Shown here: in pieces, positions 22,654-35,139 of the stretch
Layout of the letters: each line of letters opens with the position of its first letter
Position numbering within the stretch: position 1 is the stretch's first letter
From: Adiantum capillus-veneris
Lineage: Eukaryota; Streptophyta; Polypodiopsida; Polypodiales; Pteridaceae
Assembly (NCBI GenBank): GCA_014529385.2
Contig: CM043945.1
Span: 98,987,463-99,051,462, forward strand
Length of the DNA: 64,000 bases
Reading direction: 5' to 3'
Notes under the pieces: generated by a model
Told to the model about the DNA's origin: nothing
Database searches by the model: none
What the model saw: the letters and a program-made list of their open reading frames with translations, nothing else
Position numbers and translations under genes: made by a program

Positions 22654-25600
22654 ATGGAGAACCAACGCCAAATGTCTGGATATCCTCTTTTCTTTGGAGA
22701 GCCTGGAGAGGATGCAAAATTATTTTTGGCGAATTTCAAAATGTCTTGCCGTATCAAGAGGATAGTAACTGATCAAGAACGTGTAGAAATGTTTGAGGTG
22801 GTCTTTAGGAAAGATGCTAGCACTTGGTTTGACTCTTTGCCTGAGGAAGTTAAGGGGAATTACACAGAAGTTTTGAATCATTTCAAGAAATACTTCTTTG
22901 ATCCCCAAAACACTCAAAAACTATGGCAAGACATTGTTTCTCATAAGCAAAAAGACTTAGATGACTACTACTTGTACAAGCAAGAGTTTCTACGTCTTTG
23001 GGCTGTATGGGTGAGAAATGTTGCTAACCCTGGTGATGGTGCAGAGTTCCTAAAGAAGGAGAGGTTCATAGCCGGACTCTTTCCTGACCTTAAGATAAAA
23101 GTTGAGGCAGGTGCACCTGCTACCTTTCATGCAGCTGAAACTAGGGCTGCTGAGAAATATAGGAAACTCAAGTGCTTAAGGGGGAAGGTTCCAATAGAAG
23201 GTCTTAGACCCAAAGGTAAGTCACAAGCATCAACATCTAGGGAGCTTCCTGAGGTAACGGCGGAAGTGATTGAGAAGTTAAATGAATCTTTAAGCAGTCT
23301 GTCAATTCACCTTGCACAAGCTGTAGGTCCAAAGGGACAAGCAAAGAAGTCTGAAGAGCGAGATTCGCGACCTAGGAGAGTCTTGCAATGTTGGGATTGC
23401 GGTGAGTCTGGACATGGGATGTATAATTGTCCTCGGCCCAGTGGGGAGCCAGGGAGACCTAACTTGAATTACCCAGTGATGAATGCAGGTGAAGGAACTA
23501 GTCAGCAACCACGGCTTCTACAAAGACCAAATGGACCAAGACCACCTCCACAAGGGGTAGAAGGAGTTCCACCTTTGCCAGATCCAAATGTGCATGTGGT
23601 AGAGGTGACAAATTCAAGAGAGGTTGACATGGAAGCAAATGGCATTAAGCGTGGCCGAGGAAAAGGTAAGGAGAAAGAAGGAGTTACGTCACAAAGTGAC
23701 CATGGACGAGAAAAAAAGGCAAAGGAGACCAAGGAAACCAAGAGGATGCGACGTCGTATTAACCTCCAAGACTTTCCTCTTGGACATGGTATGGCTCCAT
23801 ACAACTTGTTGGAAGACATGAGAGGTAAGGGTCCTGATATCTCATGGCCCCAATTTCTTGCATTATGTCCACAAGTTAGGAGGGATTTAACAAGGGCAGT
23901 TAGCACTAGGAGAAAGGTAAAAGAGAGTGTGCCTGTTGTAAAAATTGCACAAGCTGAAATGAATGAGGATATTACACATGTGCTAGATTGTTACATCAAG
24001 GGAAGATTGGTTAGGAAAGGTCTAGTGGATGGGGGTGCACAAATTTGCATCATGACAGAGGGGCTCATGCAAAGACTAGGCATGCACATGCATGAGACAC
24101 TTGAAATTAAAGTCAAGATGGCAAAAAATAGCAAGGCTGGGTGCGTAGGCATTTGTAAAAATGTTTTTGTGGAGGCCTTTGGCATTAAGAAGGCAATGGA
24201 TTTCTATGTCATGTCTACCAAAGGAAATGGTTACCCATTTATCCTAGGGAGACCATGGCTAATGAAAATGCGAGCTTTGCAAGATTGGGAGAGTGGAAAG
24301 CTAATTTGCACGAATGAAAATCATAAGAAGGTTGTCTTTGACATGAAGGAGCAACGCCAAGAGGAGGTCCATGAAGAATCATCTCAAAGTGAGACGGAGG
24401 AAGATTGGACCGATAGCACTTCAGAAGGAGAAAGTAGCGGCATCATTACTGAAGAGGAGTCTTCCATTGAAGTCATGGGGGTAAGGTTTAAGCCAAACAA
24501 CCAGGAGACCTCTTGCCCAGGTTTGGAAGAGGTAGGTTCCCAAGAGAGCCAAAAAGTGGAAGATGAAAGAATGCTAGAAGGTATGTTATCTACAACACTT
24601 ACAAAGGATGAAAGAGAGGAGCTCAAAGGTGTGTTAAGGAAATTTCCTAGGCTTTTTGCTAAAGACTACACCGATGTGCGTGGAGTAGATGTTGTTCAAC
24701 ACAAAATTGAGTTGAAGCCAAAGGCCACACCTAAGGCTCAGAAGCTACAAAGGCTAGGAGTCATCAAGGAGCAGGCTTTACTCAAGGAGGTAAGAAAGCT
24801 TCTAGCAGCAGGTTTCATTTATCCAGTGGATAATTCAGAGTGGGTCTCTCCCGTTGTTGTCACTCCTAAGAAAAACAGCAAGTGGAGGGTGTGTGTGGAT
24901 TACCGTCCACTCAATGAGGCAACAAAAAGAGATCACTTTTCCCTCCCATTTCAGGATGAGATACTGAATGAGGTAGTTGGTCATGAGAAGTACACTGTGT
25001 GTGATGGCTACTCAGGTTACTTTCAAATAGGGATTGCATTGGAGGACCAATTGATAACAACCTTCATCACTCCTTGGGGTTGTTATGCTTTTAGAGTCAT
25101 GCCATTTGGCCTGACAAATGCTCCTGCAACTTTCCAACGCTTCATGAACATGGTGTTTCAAGCATTCTTTGGAAAGTCCATTAGGGTTTTTATTGATGAT
25201 TTTTGCATTTATAGCTCAAAATCATTGCATCTACAAAGGGTAGAAGAAGGTTTAAAGAAGCTCTACGACATGGGAGGTCAACTCAACCCCGACAAGTGTC
25301 ACATAGGTGAGGATGAAGTGATCTTACTTGGTCACAAGGTTTCCTATAAAGGCATTGAGGTGGATCCTTCAAAGGCAAAGGCTCTTATTGAGCTCCCATC
25401 ACCCAAGAATCTCAAAGAGGTCATCTCATTCATTCAAAAGGTGAAGTATATGTCACGCTTTATTCACTTAGCTTTGGAGTTGCTTCATCCTTTGCAAAAG
25501 TTGACACAACAAGTAGAATTTGCATGGTCTGATGAGCTTGAAGAGTACTTTTGTAACATTAAAGTCATTTTGTCAGAGCTACCAACACTCATGCCTCCTT

Positions 25601-25839
25601 GTTGGGAGTACACATTCTTTGTTAGCTCTAGTGTTGGGAAGGAAACAATTGGTGCAGTTTTATTACAACAAGATCTCCACAGTACCAGGATGCGACCCAT
25701 CTACTTTGCTAGTAGGGTCATGAATGCTTTGGAGAGAGGCTACACGGAGGCAGAACTCATGATGCTTTCTCTCATGTTTGCGGTGAGAAAGTTTAGATCC
25801 TACTTGCTACCAAAACCTTTTGTAATTCTCACTGGATAA
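22654..25839 (+). pseudogene. Gag-protease-RT polyprotein of large gypsy element
   Basis: The ATG at 22654 opens 1,061 codons ending at a TAA at 25837-25839. In order: capsid (about 22680-23190); CCHC knuckle CWDCGESGHGMYNC at about 23389-23430; basic linker; protease with LVDGGAQICIM at about 24022-24054; reverse transcriptase with WRVCVDYRPLNEA near 24883-24921 and catalytic FIDDFCIYS at about 25189-25215; start of RNase H. Protease has DGG in place of D(S/T)G, as does the related element at the right edge. The gypsy polyprotein continues past the stop in the same orientation, so the stop is probably a mutation. Confidence 0.92.
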
Positions 25840-25842
25840 AAT

Positions 25843-27920
25843 TTGTTTCCTTGGGTGTCATCTCAAATGAATCTTAGCACTAGGATCTCAAAGTGGATTA
25901 TGGAATTGCAAGAGTTCCAATACTCTTTCAAGGTAGAAGATAGTGTGCGTGCACAATTGGCAGGGATCCTTACTTATAGGGTACATGAGAAGGAGATTAA
26001 GGTGCCTGAAATAAAGACCCTACCATTGCCACCACCGAAAAATATTCCTAATGATTTTACCTTGTTCTTTGATGGAGCTTTTCGATGAGCCACAGGAAAA
26101 GCAGGGGGAGGGCTAGTGTTGCTCAACCCAAGTGGGGAGGTGGTCATGAAAGAGAAGGTCAATCTACCAGGTTCAACTAGCAACAATGAAGCAGAATACG
26201 ACACACTACTTCATGGTTTGAAGATGTGCATTGGCCAAGGGATACAACGTCTCATGGTAAAGGGAGATGCACTTCTCATTGTTAAACAGATTTTAGGCAT
26301 TTGGGCATGCAAGAATGAAAGCTTACGGACAAAAGTTCATGCCATTCGTAGATTGTTTAATCAATTTGAAGAAGTGCAACTATATCATATTCCTAGGAAA
26401 CAGAATGAAGATGCCGATTTACTTGCACAGCAAGTAGTTACATGTGTTGAGAAAGAAGTGCAGGTCATCATGGTGGTAGCAACTGTCAAGCAACCGAGAT
26501 ACCAAGGATTGGAGTCATTGACTCCCATTATTAGCTACATTTTGGAGCATGAGTTTCCACAAGACTTCACGAAGGCTCAGAAGAGGAGACTCATAAAGAA
26601 GCCAAGCGCGTATCTCTTCCTAGAAGGATCCCTCTATCAAAGAGGGAAGGATCAAGTGTGCAGAAGAGTACCAACTTCAAGGAAATTCCAGCCATTCTAA
26701 AAGGTTTGCATGAAGAGGCATGTGGTATTCATTTTGCCCAAGAGTTGACTATGAAGAAGATTTTGCTTGTGGGGTATGTTTGGCCAAGTTTGCATGTGGA
26801 TGTTCAACATTGGTGTAAAAGCTGTCACAATTGTCAGATAAATGTAAATAGAAGGTTGGTGCATGGCCCGAGGCAAATAGTTCTTGCAAATGGACCCTTT
26901 GAAAAGTGGGACATTGATGCTATGGGTCCTCTGCTTAGGACAAAAAATGGTAAACTCTACATTCTAGTGGCTGTAGACTATATGACTAGGTGGGTGGAAG
27001 CACAAAGTGTGGCAAGGGTAAATGGGAAAACAGTGAGTAGGTTTGTCTACACTAATATTTGTTGTAGATTTGGCACACCTCTAGAGATTGTTTCGGATAA
27101 TGGTCCAGGGTTCAAGAAGGGTTTACTCATAGAAGTTTGTGAAGAGCTTCACATTCTACATCGTCATAGCACACCATACTACCCACAGTCAAATGGTTTG
27201 GTGGAGAAGGCTAACGGTGTCATTGCAGGCATCATTAGAAAGATGGTGCAAAACAAAACAAAGTTACGGGATGACTTCTTGGATGGTGCCTTGTGGGCAT
27301 ATCGAACCACATATAGGGAAGCCACGGAGTTCACACCATTTCACTTGGTCTATGGTTAAAAGGCTTTGCAGCCTATCGAGCTCAACATTCCAACAATGCG
27401 GCTTCATGGCAAAGGTGCACAAGATGATCAAGAGGTATGGATGGATCGACTTCTTACGTTAGCGGAGCTTGAGTGGAAAAGAGAAGCATCTTACGAGTGC
27501 TACAAGAGGAAAGCTACGCAAGCGAGAGAAAAGCTCGATAAGAAACTAAAGGACAAAGGCATCAATGAAGGAGATCTTGTGCTAAGGTATGACAATCGAC
27601 TCGATAATCATTTTGATGCCAAATTTGAAACTAGATGGCAGGGTCCATACATAGTTAAGAAGGCTTTCAATTCAAGTTACTATCAACTTATGGACTTGAA
27701 TGGGAAAGAGCACTCTAGGAAGGTAAACGGGTGTCGCTTGAAACCCTATTTGAATCGCCTTCTACCAAAGGATCTACCAAAGATCTGTCCAAAGGCCGAT
27801 GTCTCATGTAAGTATTGTTACATGAAGCATGAGTGTAACTTCAGCCAAAATTCTGAGGGACTAAACAATGAAGATCTCGTCAAGGACTCTGAAGCACTCT
27901 CTTTGGAAAAGATGCTCTAA
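25843..27920 (+). pseudogene. RNase H and integrase part of large gypsy element
   Basis: RNase H continues through LFFDGAFR at about 26068-26085, where an in-frame TGA (26086-26088) interrupts it. Frame changes occur near 26660-26700 and a stop at 27359. Integrase is recognisable by its zinc-binding HWCKSCHNCQ near 26810-26840 and the catalytic segments WDIDAMGPL (about 26909), SDNGPGF (about 27096) and the E-bearing NGLVEKANG (about 27193). The C-terminal part to 27920 has LRYDNRLDN and WQGPY, typical of the gypsy integrase tail. These pieces once formed the end of the polyprotein starting at 22654. Confidence 0.9.
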
Positions 27921-27960
27921 GATGGTACATGAATATACCATCATCCTGGGGGAGGGCTAA

Positions 27961-30340
27961 TGATAGCCGTTTCTCGGCTATTATAAATTGTCATAGTGAG
28001 CTACCTCACCCTACAAAATTCACCCAAACACTATGGCTATCCCTACCATTTCACTGTATATAGGCGTGTGTGAGTTAGGGGACTTTTCTCGTATTTTCTT
28101 AAAAACCCTCAATTAACTAGTCACTAGGTTAGTTGAGCCAAAAAAATAAAAAAATAATTTAAAAAATTTATATTATAGCCTCTTTGTGTGTAAATATTTC
28201 ATAATATATATGGCCTAAATATAGGGATTTTTTAATATTATTTTGATATTTTATTTAAATATTTATACCTAGGTGTGTGTTTTATTAAACTTATGTATGC
28301 CTTCTTTTATCCTCTTGCACCATAAGTGTATTTTTTGCCAATGTGTACATACTCTAACCTCATATTTTTCTTTTATACAAATCACTCCCACATTTTCACC
28401 CTCACCCTCGTGAAAACAAAAACATTGATTTCTACTTTCTTAGTCACGTTTATTATATTATTTTCATTTACTTGTATACCTTTTTCTCTTTCACCCAAAA
28501 TAATACAAAGAGTGACCATATCATATGATTCCAATATCTTTTCATATCCATAATTCCTCCATATTTATTTATTTATTTTTTACTCGATATTCTAACACCA
28601 TGTGCTCATTGAGCTAAAATCCATGAATAGTCCATACACTAGTCCCACCATGTATATATTTCTTTATTCACCAATAATCCTCCTCCATGCATGTGTAAAG
28701 GGCAACTTGGATGCTTTGTATTATGATATGACAAAGGAGGGGCTCACTCTTGGATGCATTGTACAAATTCAACAAAGAAGGGGGCCACTAAGACTTTTAG
28801 AGGCATTAAAAACAGGCTTTTTGGTGAGATTTATGGCACCCATCTCCACTCCGAATTTGGAGTGGTGGTCAAAAGAGAAAATGTGGAACAAAAGCTGAAT
28901 AATCACCTCAAAACTTTTTGTGATTTTTAGAGCAACCACTGGTGAGCTATGATTTTTTGAGTGTACTCCAATCTGCCCACTTTTCTCACAAAGTAATCCA
29001 TAGTCTTCTCTCACCTCCTTTCCCACTTCCACACACATACACTCATTCCTCTCCATTCCTCACTCAAACTTGCAACTTTCATGGCTTACTTCATCTTCTT
29101 CACCATTTCCATCTCTCCTTACTCCATAGCTCAAAAGATTATCATCTCTACACACATATAGCTCAATTTCTCTCTCTAGAATCAAATTCATATAACCATA
29201 ACCTCTTCATCCTTTCATAAAAGAGAAAAAATCAGCAAGTAACCAATCTCAAGCCCTACAAAAGGAGGAGTTTCATCATGGAGAATTTAACTTCCCCATG
29301 GTCACAAGAACTGCAATGACAAAGTTCTACAACCGCTTCATTCATTGGAAGAGAAGGTGGAAAATTTCATTTACATCTTGTGGTTTCCACCAAATTGTGT
29401 ATATTCTCATTCTTCTCTTACTTTTTATCATTTTATAAATCATATAATGCACCTTGAGTGCATATGCCATGTAATTTTACCCCATCCTACTAACTTCAAA
29501 CTACTAACACTAACTGCTAACCTTTTTTTTATAAATTGCACCCACTCTACTCTACCGTGGAGTAGGCAACCTCACACAAAAAAATCACTCACCTCTCTAG
29601 AATCTTCTTTATTTCACCTCAATAATTCTCTCCTCTTGAGCCCACATCCATGTGACTCAAGAGACAAGAGAGCCCCACTCTCATAAGAACATATAAAAAA
29701 TTTCATAAACATGATTTTCTATGAAAATGTTGATTAGGTATAATCCTAATTAGGGCTCTCCTCACCTATAAATAGAGCCCTTCTCCCTTTGCAAATGGCA
29801 AGGATCCCTACACTATCGCTCACTACTTTGAGCGTGGCATTCACCATCTTAGTTTTAGGGAGTGAGAGTGAGCTCTCTATGCACCATTACATGTGGTGTA
29901 TAAGAAAGCTTCTTTGAGCTAGTTGTAACATTGCAAGGGAGTGAGTGATTCATAACTTCCAATCAAAGTTATACCTACTCTTGTGCATCAATTTAATCAA
30001 TAAGTTGGGTGCAAATCGCGGGTCAAAACTCTCTTGAGTCTCTCCAATTCACGCTTGGCAACCTCATCTCGTTTGGTTTAAGGTGACGCATTTTCATTTT
30101 GAGATTCTTTTGGATTATCTGTTTGTATGTGACTCAAGAGTTCTTGTGTTTGTTTTTGTTGCTTGGGAAAACATTATAAGAGGGTTGTATGGTGAGAGGT
30201 CTCCCATAACCCTAAGATAATGTGTAGATTGCAACATCATCAAACTTAATCGTGTCTCTTGACTCTCCTCCAAGCTGTTCATACACCCACGTCAATCACT
30301 AAAATTGAAGCTAAATTCTTGCACAAAGATCTCTTTCTTT

Positions 30341-30376
<36 letters not shown>

Positions 30377-30626
30377 GTGTGTGTATTTGTAGCATTTAAA
30401 TTAGTGATAGTGTACCCTTCCTTCTCGCTTGTTTTGCTAAGGGATTCTCCTCTTTTGCGTCCTAGTTCGCTCTCTAACTAGGTGGTGCCCCTATCTTGTT
30501 TGGGTTTGGCTGTGGGTTGGTTGTTGTGTTGTGCTTGTGGTTGCCCCCAGCCCCAATTGAGCAGCACGGGAGCCTTGAGGGGTGTTTAGAGGTCGCCTCT
30601 CTTGTTGCCTGCCCCGGACCACCTCA
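27961..30626 (+). repeat. 3' LTR (2,666 bp) of large gypsy element
   Basis: Matches 19365-22060 with scattered substitutions and a shorter (TG)n tract at about 30344-30373. Confidence 0.93.
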
Positions 30627-32496
30627 ACATCATCCACACTTTGTGGAGAAGAGTCACATTTGGAAATTCTAACTTTGTTTGTGGCCAAAAGGTACACTAC
30701 AAATGATGAGCGCATTCCATCCACACTTTGTTCTTGACGATCTCCTGTGAAATCCGTACTACGTTTTGCTAGATTGAAACTAGCCTTTAGCGTAATATAC
30801 AATGCATCAACTGTTGGAACCTCTAAAAACTTGATTAAAATCGCCTCTTGGTCGTCTTTATCAAAGTTCATTTCCTAAATAAAAGTTCAATTGTAAAAAG
30901 TCACTACTTAATTGAAAAAGCTTAATCCATGCCAAAAGATGAGTACAACTAAAGTCAATCTCCTTACATATTCATGAAACCCATTTGAGAGTTTATTGAA
31001 GGCCTTTGTGTTTTGAGGAGTAACACTCTCATTAAGAACATTCTTCATTACACTCTGTATGCATAGAAAATTAAAAGCATAAAAGTTCAGTTAGAGCTCT
31101 AAACTATGAAATTTTGGGAAATAGATAACAATTACCTTTTTCTTGGTGCAATCTTTTTTTGCCTTTTTAGTATGCATCATATCCATCATCTTTTGATTCC
31201 ACTGCATCAAAAAAGTTAAGTTAAAACTCAAAGCATACAAGGATATGAAGCATATAAAAGTTAAAAGATGTGAGTAAACCTTAGGTGCACGCTTGCTTTT
31301 TCTAGAGCTCACATCCACTTGATTTTCCTCATGAGAGCTCTCAAAATCCATTTGTTCTTTAATGAGATCAACCTTTGCATGTTCTCATAATAAAACACAT
31401 TAAATACATAGCTAGTTTAATTATTGTAAAGGACAATAACATAGACATACCTTTGTGACATCTTCAATAAGAGCCAAGAAAGAACCATTTGAAGCTAAAG
31501 CCTCATCCTCTTCTTCTACATCCTAATAGTAAATAACTAGATTAAACAAAGTGTACAAAATAATTCGACATAGTATAAGTTGAGAAAACATACATTTAGA
31601 AGGGCTTCAACTTGCACGCCAGTGAAAATTGCCTCTAAATAATTCTGGTCTTTCTCAAAGTCAATCTGAGGATGATACACTTCCTCATTGATAGGTTGTA
31701 AATAATTTTCCTCAATCTACAATTCATGTATAACATTTCTAAATAACTTTAATTAAAAATAAACAAAAAAATTAAAGAATGTAGAAACTCTCACAAGCTG
31801 TTTTTCTTTGTCTTACGCCTTTGCATTCACTAAGTCGGTTCCCTACAGAGCACAACTTCACATAATCAATCTTATTATGATAGCTAAAAACAATGAAAAA
31901 ATAATGATAATGTGGCTTGCAGATATTAAATTTGTGGTATTGACCAGTGTTGATTTTTTCTTTTCATTCTTTCGCTTTGCTAGCCTGTGATGCAAGCAAA
32001 ATGTGTAGATGTCCTCCACTTTCCAATGGTACTCTGCACCACGGAACGTCACCTCCTCAATTTCATCATGGTGCTCTTGAATGAAGCTCACAAGTTCATC
32101 CTTCCCCTCTAGATTGTGTCGTAGGTCACAAAGCTTGGAATCAAATGCTTTCATCCAACCTCTAACAGTTCTCATATTGGAGCAATGGACTGCATGTACA
32201 CTGTCAACGTAATACTTTGCAAGGAACTCTTTTCCATACAAAAGTGTTGGATCTCTATCACTTTTCTTGAGTGGGAAGCGAAAGAGTTGCTCATATGTCG
32301 AAACTGGTTTTCCAACTGTGTCTTCCTTTGCAACTTGTATAGCCTTGCTATGCCATTGAGAAAATCTTCCAGCTGCCTTACTATTCTTATGATAAGACTT
32401 AGAGGACTCTCCACCACTTGATTCTAGCTCTTTTACCCTTTTCTCTAGCATTGCTATTGTCTCTTTGAGAGACATTGTTTCAGATGGAGAAGTCAT
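30627..32496 (-). CDS. Eight-exon gene of unknown function, last exon split by gypsy insertion
   Basis: Minus-strand exons with GT..AG-type borders: 32496-31945, about 31842-31819, 31716-31594, 31522-31451, 31372-31280, 31201-31136, 31054-30968 and 30874-30627. Every intron is phase 0. Past the retrotransposon the last exon continues at 19360 for 16 bases to a TGA at 19347-19345. The predicted protein is about 426 residues with no internal stop. Residues 10-25 (LKETIAMLEKRVKELE) look like a coiled coil. Acidic exons 3-5 follow, then a lysine-rich exon 6. Exon 2 uses a GC donor or a mutated GT. I do not recognise the family. Start chosen at the first ATG, MTSPSET; an upstream exon is possible. 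It may be a domesticated gene or a transposon-encoded protein. Confidence 0.65.
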
Positions 32497-32753
32497 GTAA
32501 TAGCTACAATGTCACAAGTTATACCTTAAATCATATAAAGTGTAAACAAAAATTAAAAACCACAACAAAATATTTTTTCCAATCAATTAAAGTATTTTAA
32601 TGTTTGATACATCAAAGGCTAAGCACTTGTGCATCTCCAAACTACTGGCAAATTTAATTGTGCACCACTTCTTGAAGACATGCACCTCCTACTAACTACA
32701 ATAAAGTCATGTATCACTACTTTGCATGAGTTCCAATCTCTCTCTTCGTACTG

Positions 32754-33300
32754 CTAGCTTTGTATCCTCCATGTACAATGATCAAAACTATCATGTACTA
32801 GCCAAGCTAATTTGCATTTTTTGCCCTTGTGGTCAATCTCTCTAACAACTGCGTGTACAAGATCATCTTCACCATCACTTTTGGTTGCTAGAACGATATC
32901 ACCAACCTCTAACCAAGGGGGTGCATGTCCGACCTCTCCAAGAGTTGTAAGCCGCTTTCTTTGAATCAAATCCTTCACATCATATGCTACTAGCCTGTTA
33001 CCTGTCAATGGAAGAGGTATGAACTTATGCATCAAAGATGAGATTGGTCTTACACAATCCCAAGTGTACGGCATAGTTTGTTGTTGTACAATGCTCATTC
33101 CAGTTGCATGATGAACTTGCCGATCTCACCTCTATGCCCTCTTCAAATCCCTCTTCCACATTCAAAGAAGCATCTGATGGTTCCACGTCTGGTATATTGT
33201 CATCAAAGTGTCTTACCTCCACACCATCTCGATTTACAAACCCAAGCTCACTTGCTAGATTGCCTGCAACACTCCTTAGTTGTGCATGCCTGAAAAATGT
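32754..33300 (-). pseudogene. ORF with possible BAH/Tudor-like segment
   Basis: A minus-strand frame from 33098 to the TAG at 32756-32754 ends WRIQS. It includes WLEVGDIVLATKSDGEDD and then KLAWLVHD, which resembles the small beta-barrel of BAH or Tudor/Agenet chromatin readers, but only weakly. Directly upstream (33222-33025) a second, overlapping frame carries an acidic stretch (FDDNIPDVEPSD). The two probably were one coding region now separated by a frameshift or an unrecognised intron. It lies in the same orientation as the eight-exon gene and 258 bp before its start. Function unknown. Confidence 0.35.
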
Positions 33301-33490
33301 CGTTCTCCCAACATATTTTCAACCCTAGCAAAATGCAGAACATGTACACCACATTCTTCGTGTGGTGTCATTGTCGGATGCACTCTAGAGAGGTGGTGTA
33401 CTATCAAGCTCATTCACATTAGGTGATTGACCTTAAAGAGCTTCTAAATTTCTGTTGTAATGGACATCTGGGTGAACTTTATGGAGTGCC

Positions 33491-33682
33491 TGAAGGAGTA
33501 CGAGCGGAAGTGCGACGCGAGAGAGAGTGCGAGAAGAAGAGCACGACGATATGGTGAACTCGCTCTACTGTAATGTGTAGAGCATAGTGAGTTCTTATTA
33601 GGTTTTAACAAAAGAATATGTGTACATACCTGGCAGCCCACCCACTTACCTGGGCGACCACATTTGGCTTTATACCCCAACA
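33491..33682 (-). repeat. 3' LTR of copia element
   Basis: On the plus strand it starts TGAAGGAGTACGAG and ends TACCCCAACA. Confidence 0.95.
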
Positions 33683-33771
33683 ACCTCCCACTTAAAGTCC
33701 AATGTGGTACTTTAAGTGTGAGAGAAGCTACTATACAAGCTAATATACAAGAGATGTAGAGAAGTGATGTA

Positions 33772-34887
33772 CTACCCTACACCTAACTGCTTGCGAAAAT
33801 GCGCAAAGCTCTCTGAGGGAAGTCCTTTTGTAAGTAGATCAGTAGGATTTTCTGTGGTGTGAACTTTGACAAGCTGAAGTTGCTTATCCTCGAGCATTTC
33901 CCTGATGAAATGATACTTCACATCCACATGCTTTGTCTTTGAGTGATAAACTGGATTGCGAGCCAATCGTATAGCACTTTGACTATCACAATATAGCACA
34001 GGCATCTCTTCTTTGATTCCCAAATCTGTTACTAGTCGATTAAGCCAAATTGATTCTTTGCATGCCTTTGATGCTGCAACATATTCAGCCTCTGTAGTAG
34101 ACTGAGTAACACAATCTTGTAATCTAGAACGCCATGATACTGCTCCACCAGCCAATGTAAAAACATACCCTAACGTAGACCTTCGGTTGTCTAAGTCACC
34201 TGCATAATCTGAGTCTGTAAAACCCTTTACACTTAGCTCCTGACTCCCATAGCATATACGCATACTCTTTGTAGCTTTCAGGTATCTCAATATTCCTTTC
34301 ACTGCCTCCCAATGTTTCTTGCCTGGGTTTGACATGTATCGACTTACTACTCCCACTGCAAATGCAATGTCTGGGCGAGTAGCAATCATTGCATACATCA
34401 AACTACCCACTGCAGACGCATATGGAATCTTATCCATTTCAGCCTTTTCTTCCTCAGACACAGGACAATCTTGTTTGCTAAGTTTCACATATGGTGGCAA
34501 TGGAACACTCAGTGCCTTTCCCTTCTCCATATTGAAACGTTGCAAAACCTTGTCAATATACTCTGTTTGAGATAACCAAATCAACTTCTTTGATCTGTCT
34601 CTCTCAATGCGCATGCCAAGTATATGACTTGACTCACCCATGTCTTTCATGTCAAACGATTTTGCCATCTTTGACTTCAAAGTTGAAATTTCTTCCAAGT
34701 GCTTGCCAGCAATCAACATGTCCTCCACATACAAAATAAGGATCAGCCAACTACCATCCTTAGCCTTCTTTGTATATAGACAGTGATCGAACTCACTACG
34801 TTTGTAGCCTTGAGAAAGCATAAACTTGTGGAATTTATGGTACCATGCCCTCGGTGATTGTTTTAAGCCATAAAGACTCTTTAACAA
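33772..34887 (-). pseudogene. Copia reverse transcriptase and RNase H
   Basis: A 371-codon frame starting within RT at LKSLYGLKQSPRAWY. The RT catalytic box reads YVEDMLIAG (about 34735-34710), with glutamate replacing the first of the two usual aspartates of YVDD. The RNase H domain follows, with TDSDYAGD, AEYVA and the copia end motif HVDVKYHFIRE. The part of RT upstream (34888-35139) is present in the same frame but carries stops. With E in place of a catalytic D, this RT should be inactive even without the stops. Confidence 0.93.
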
Positions 34888-35139
34888 CTAGCATACCCAA
34901 TCTTCCTTTCCTTTCTCAACAAACCCTTATGGCTGCTGCATGTAAATTTCCACATCTAAATCAACATGCAAGAACGCTGTCTTGACATCCATTTGGTGCA
35001 ACACCAAATCTAATATGGCAACCAATGCAAGAAAGCATTTCAATGTAGTCATCTTGACCACCGGAGAGAAGACTTCATCAAAGTCAATGCCTTATTCTTG
35101 CTTAAAGCCCTTGGCAACAAGCCTTGCTTTGTACTTTGG

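Larger units (their letters stand above)
19365..30626 (+). mobile_element. Ty3/gypsy LTR retrotransposon with 2.7-kb LTRs
   Basis: An 11.3-kb element. The left LTR is 19365-22060 and the right LTR 27961-30626. Both begin TGATAGCCGTTT and end CCTCA. ACAT occurs at both outer flanks (19361-19364, 30627-30630); I can only support a 4-bp duplication. The primer site is at 22065 and the purine tract CTGGGGGAGGGC lies just before 27961. The long open polyprotein is interrupted by a few stops, so this copy is probably dead but fairly recent. It landed in the last exon of a minus-strand gene, six codons before that gene's stop. Confidence 0.93.
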
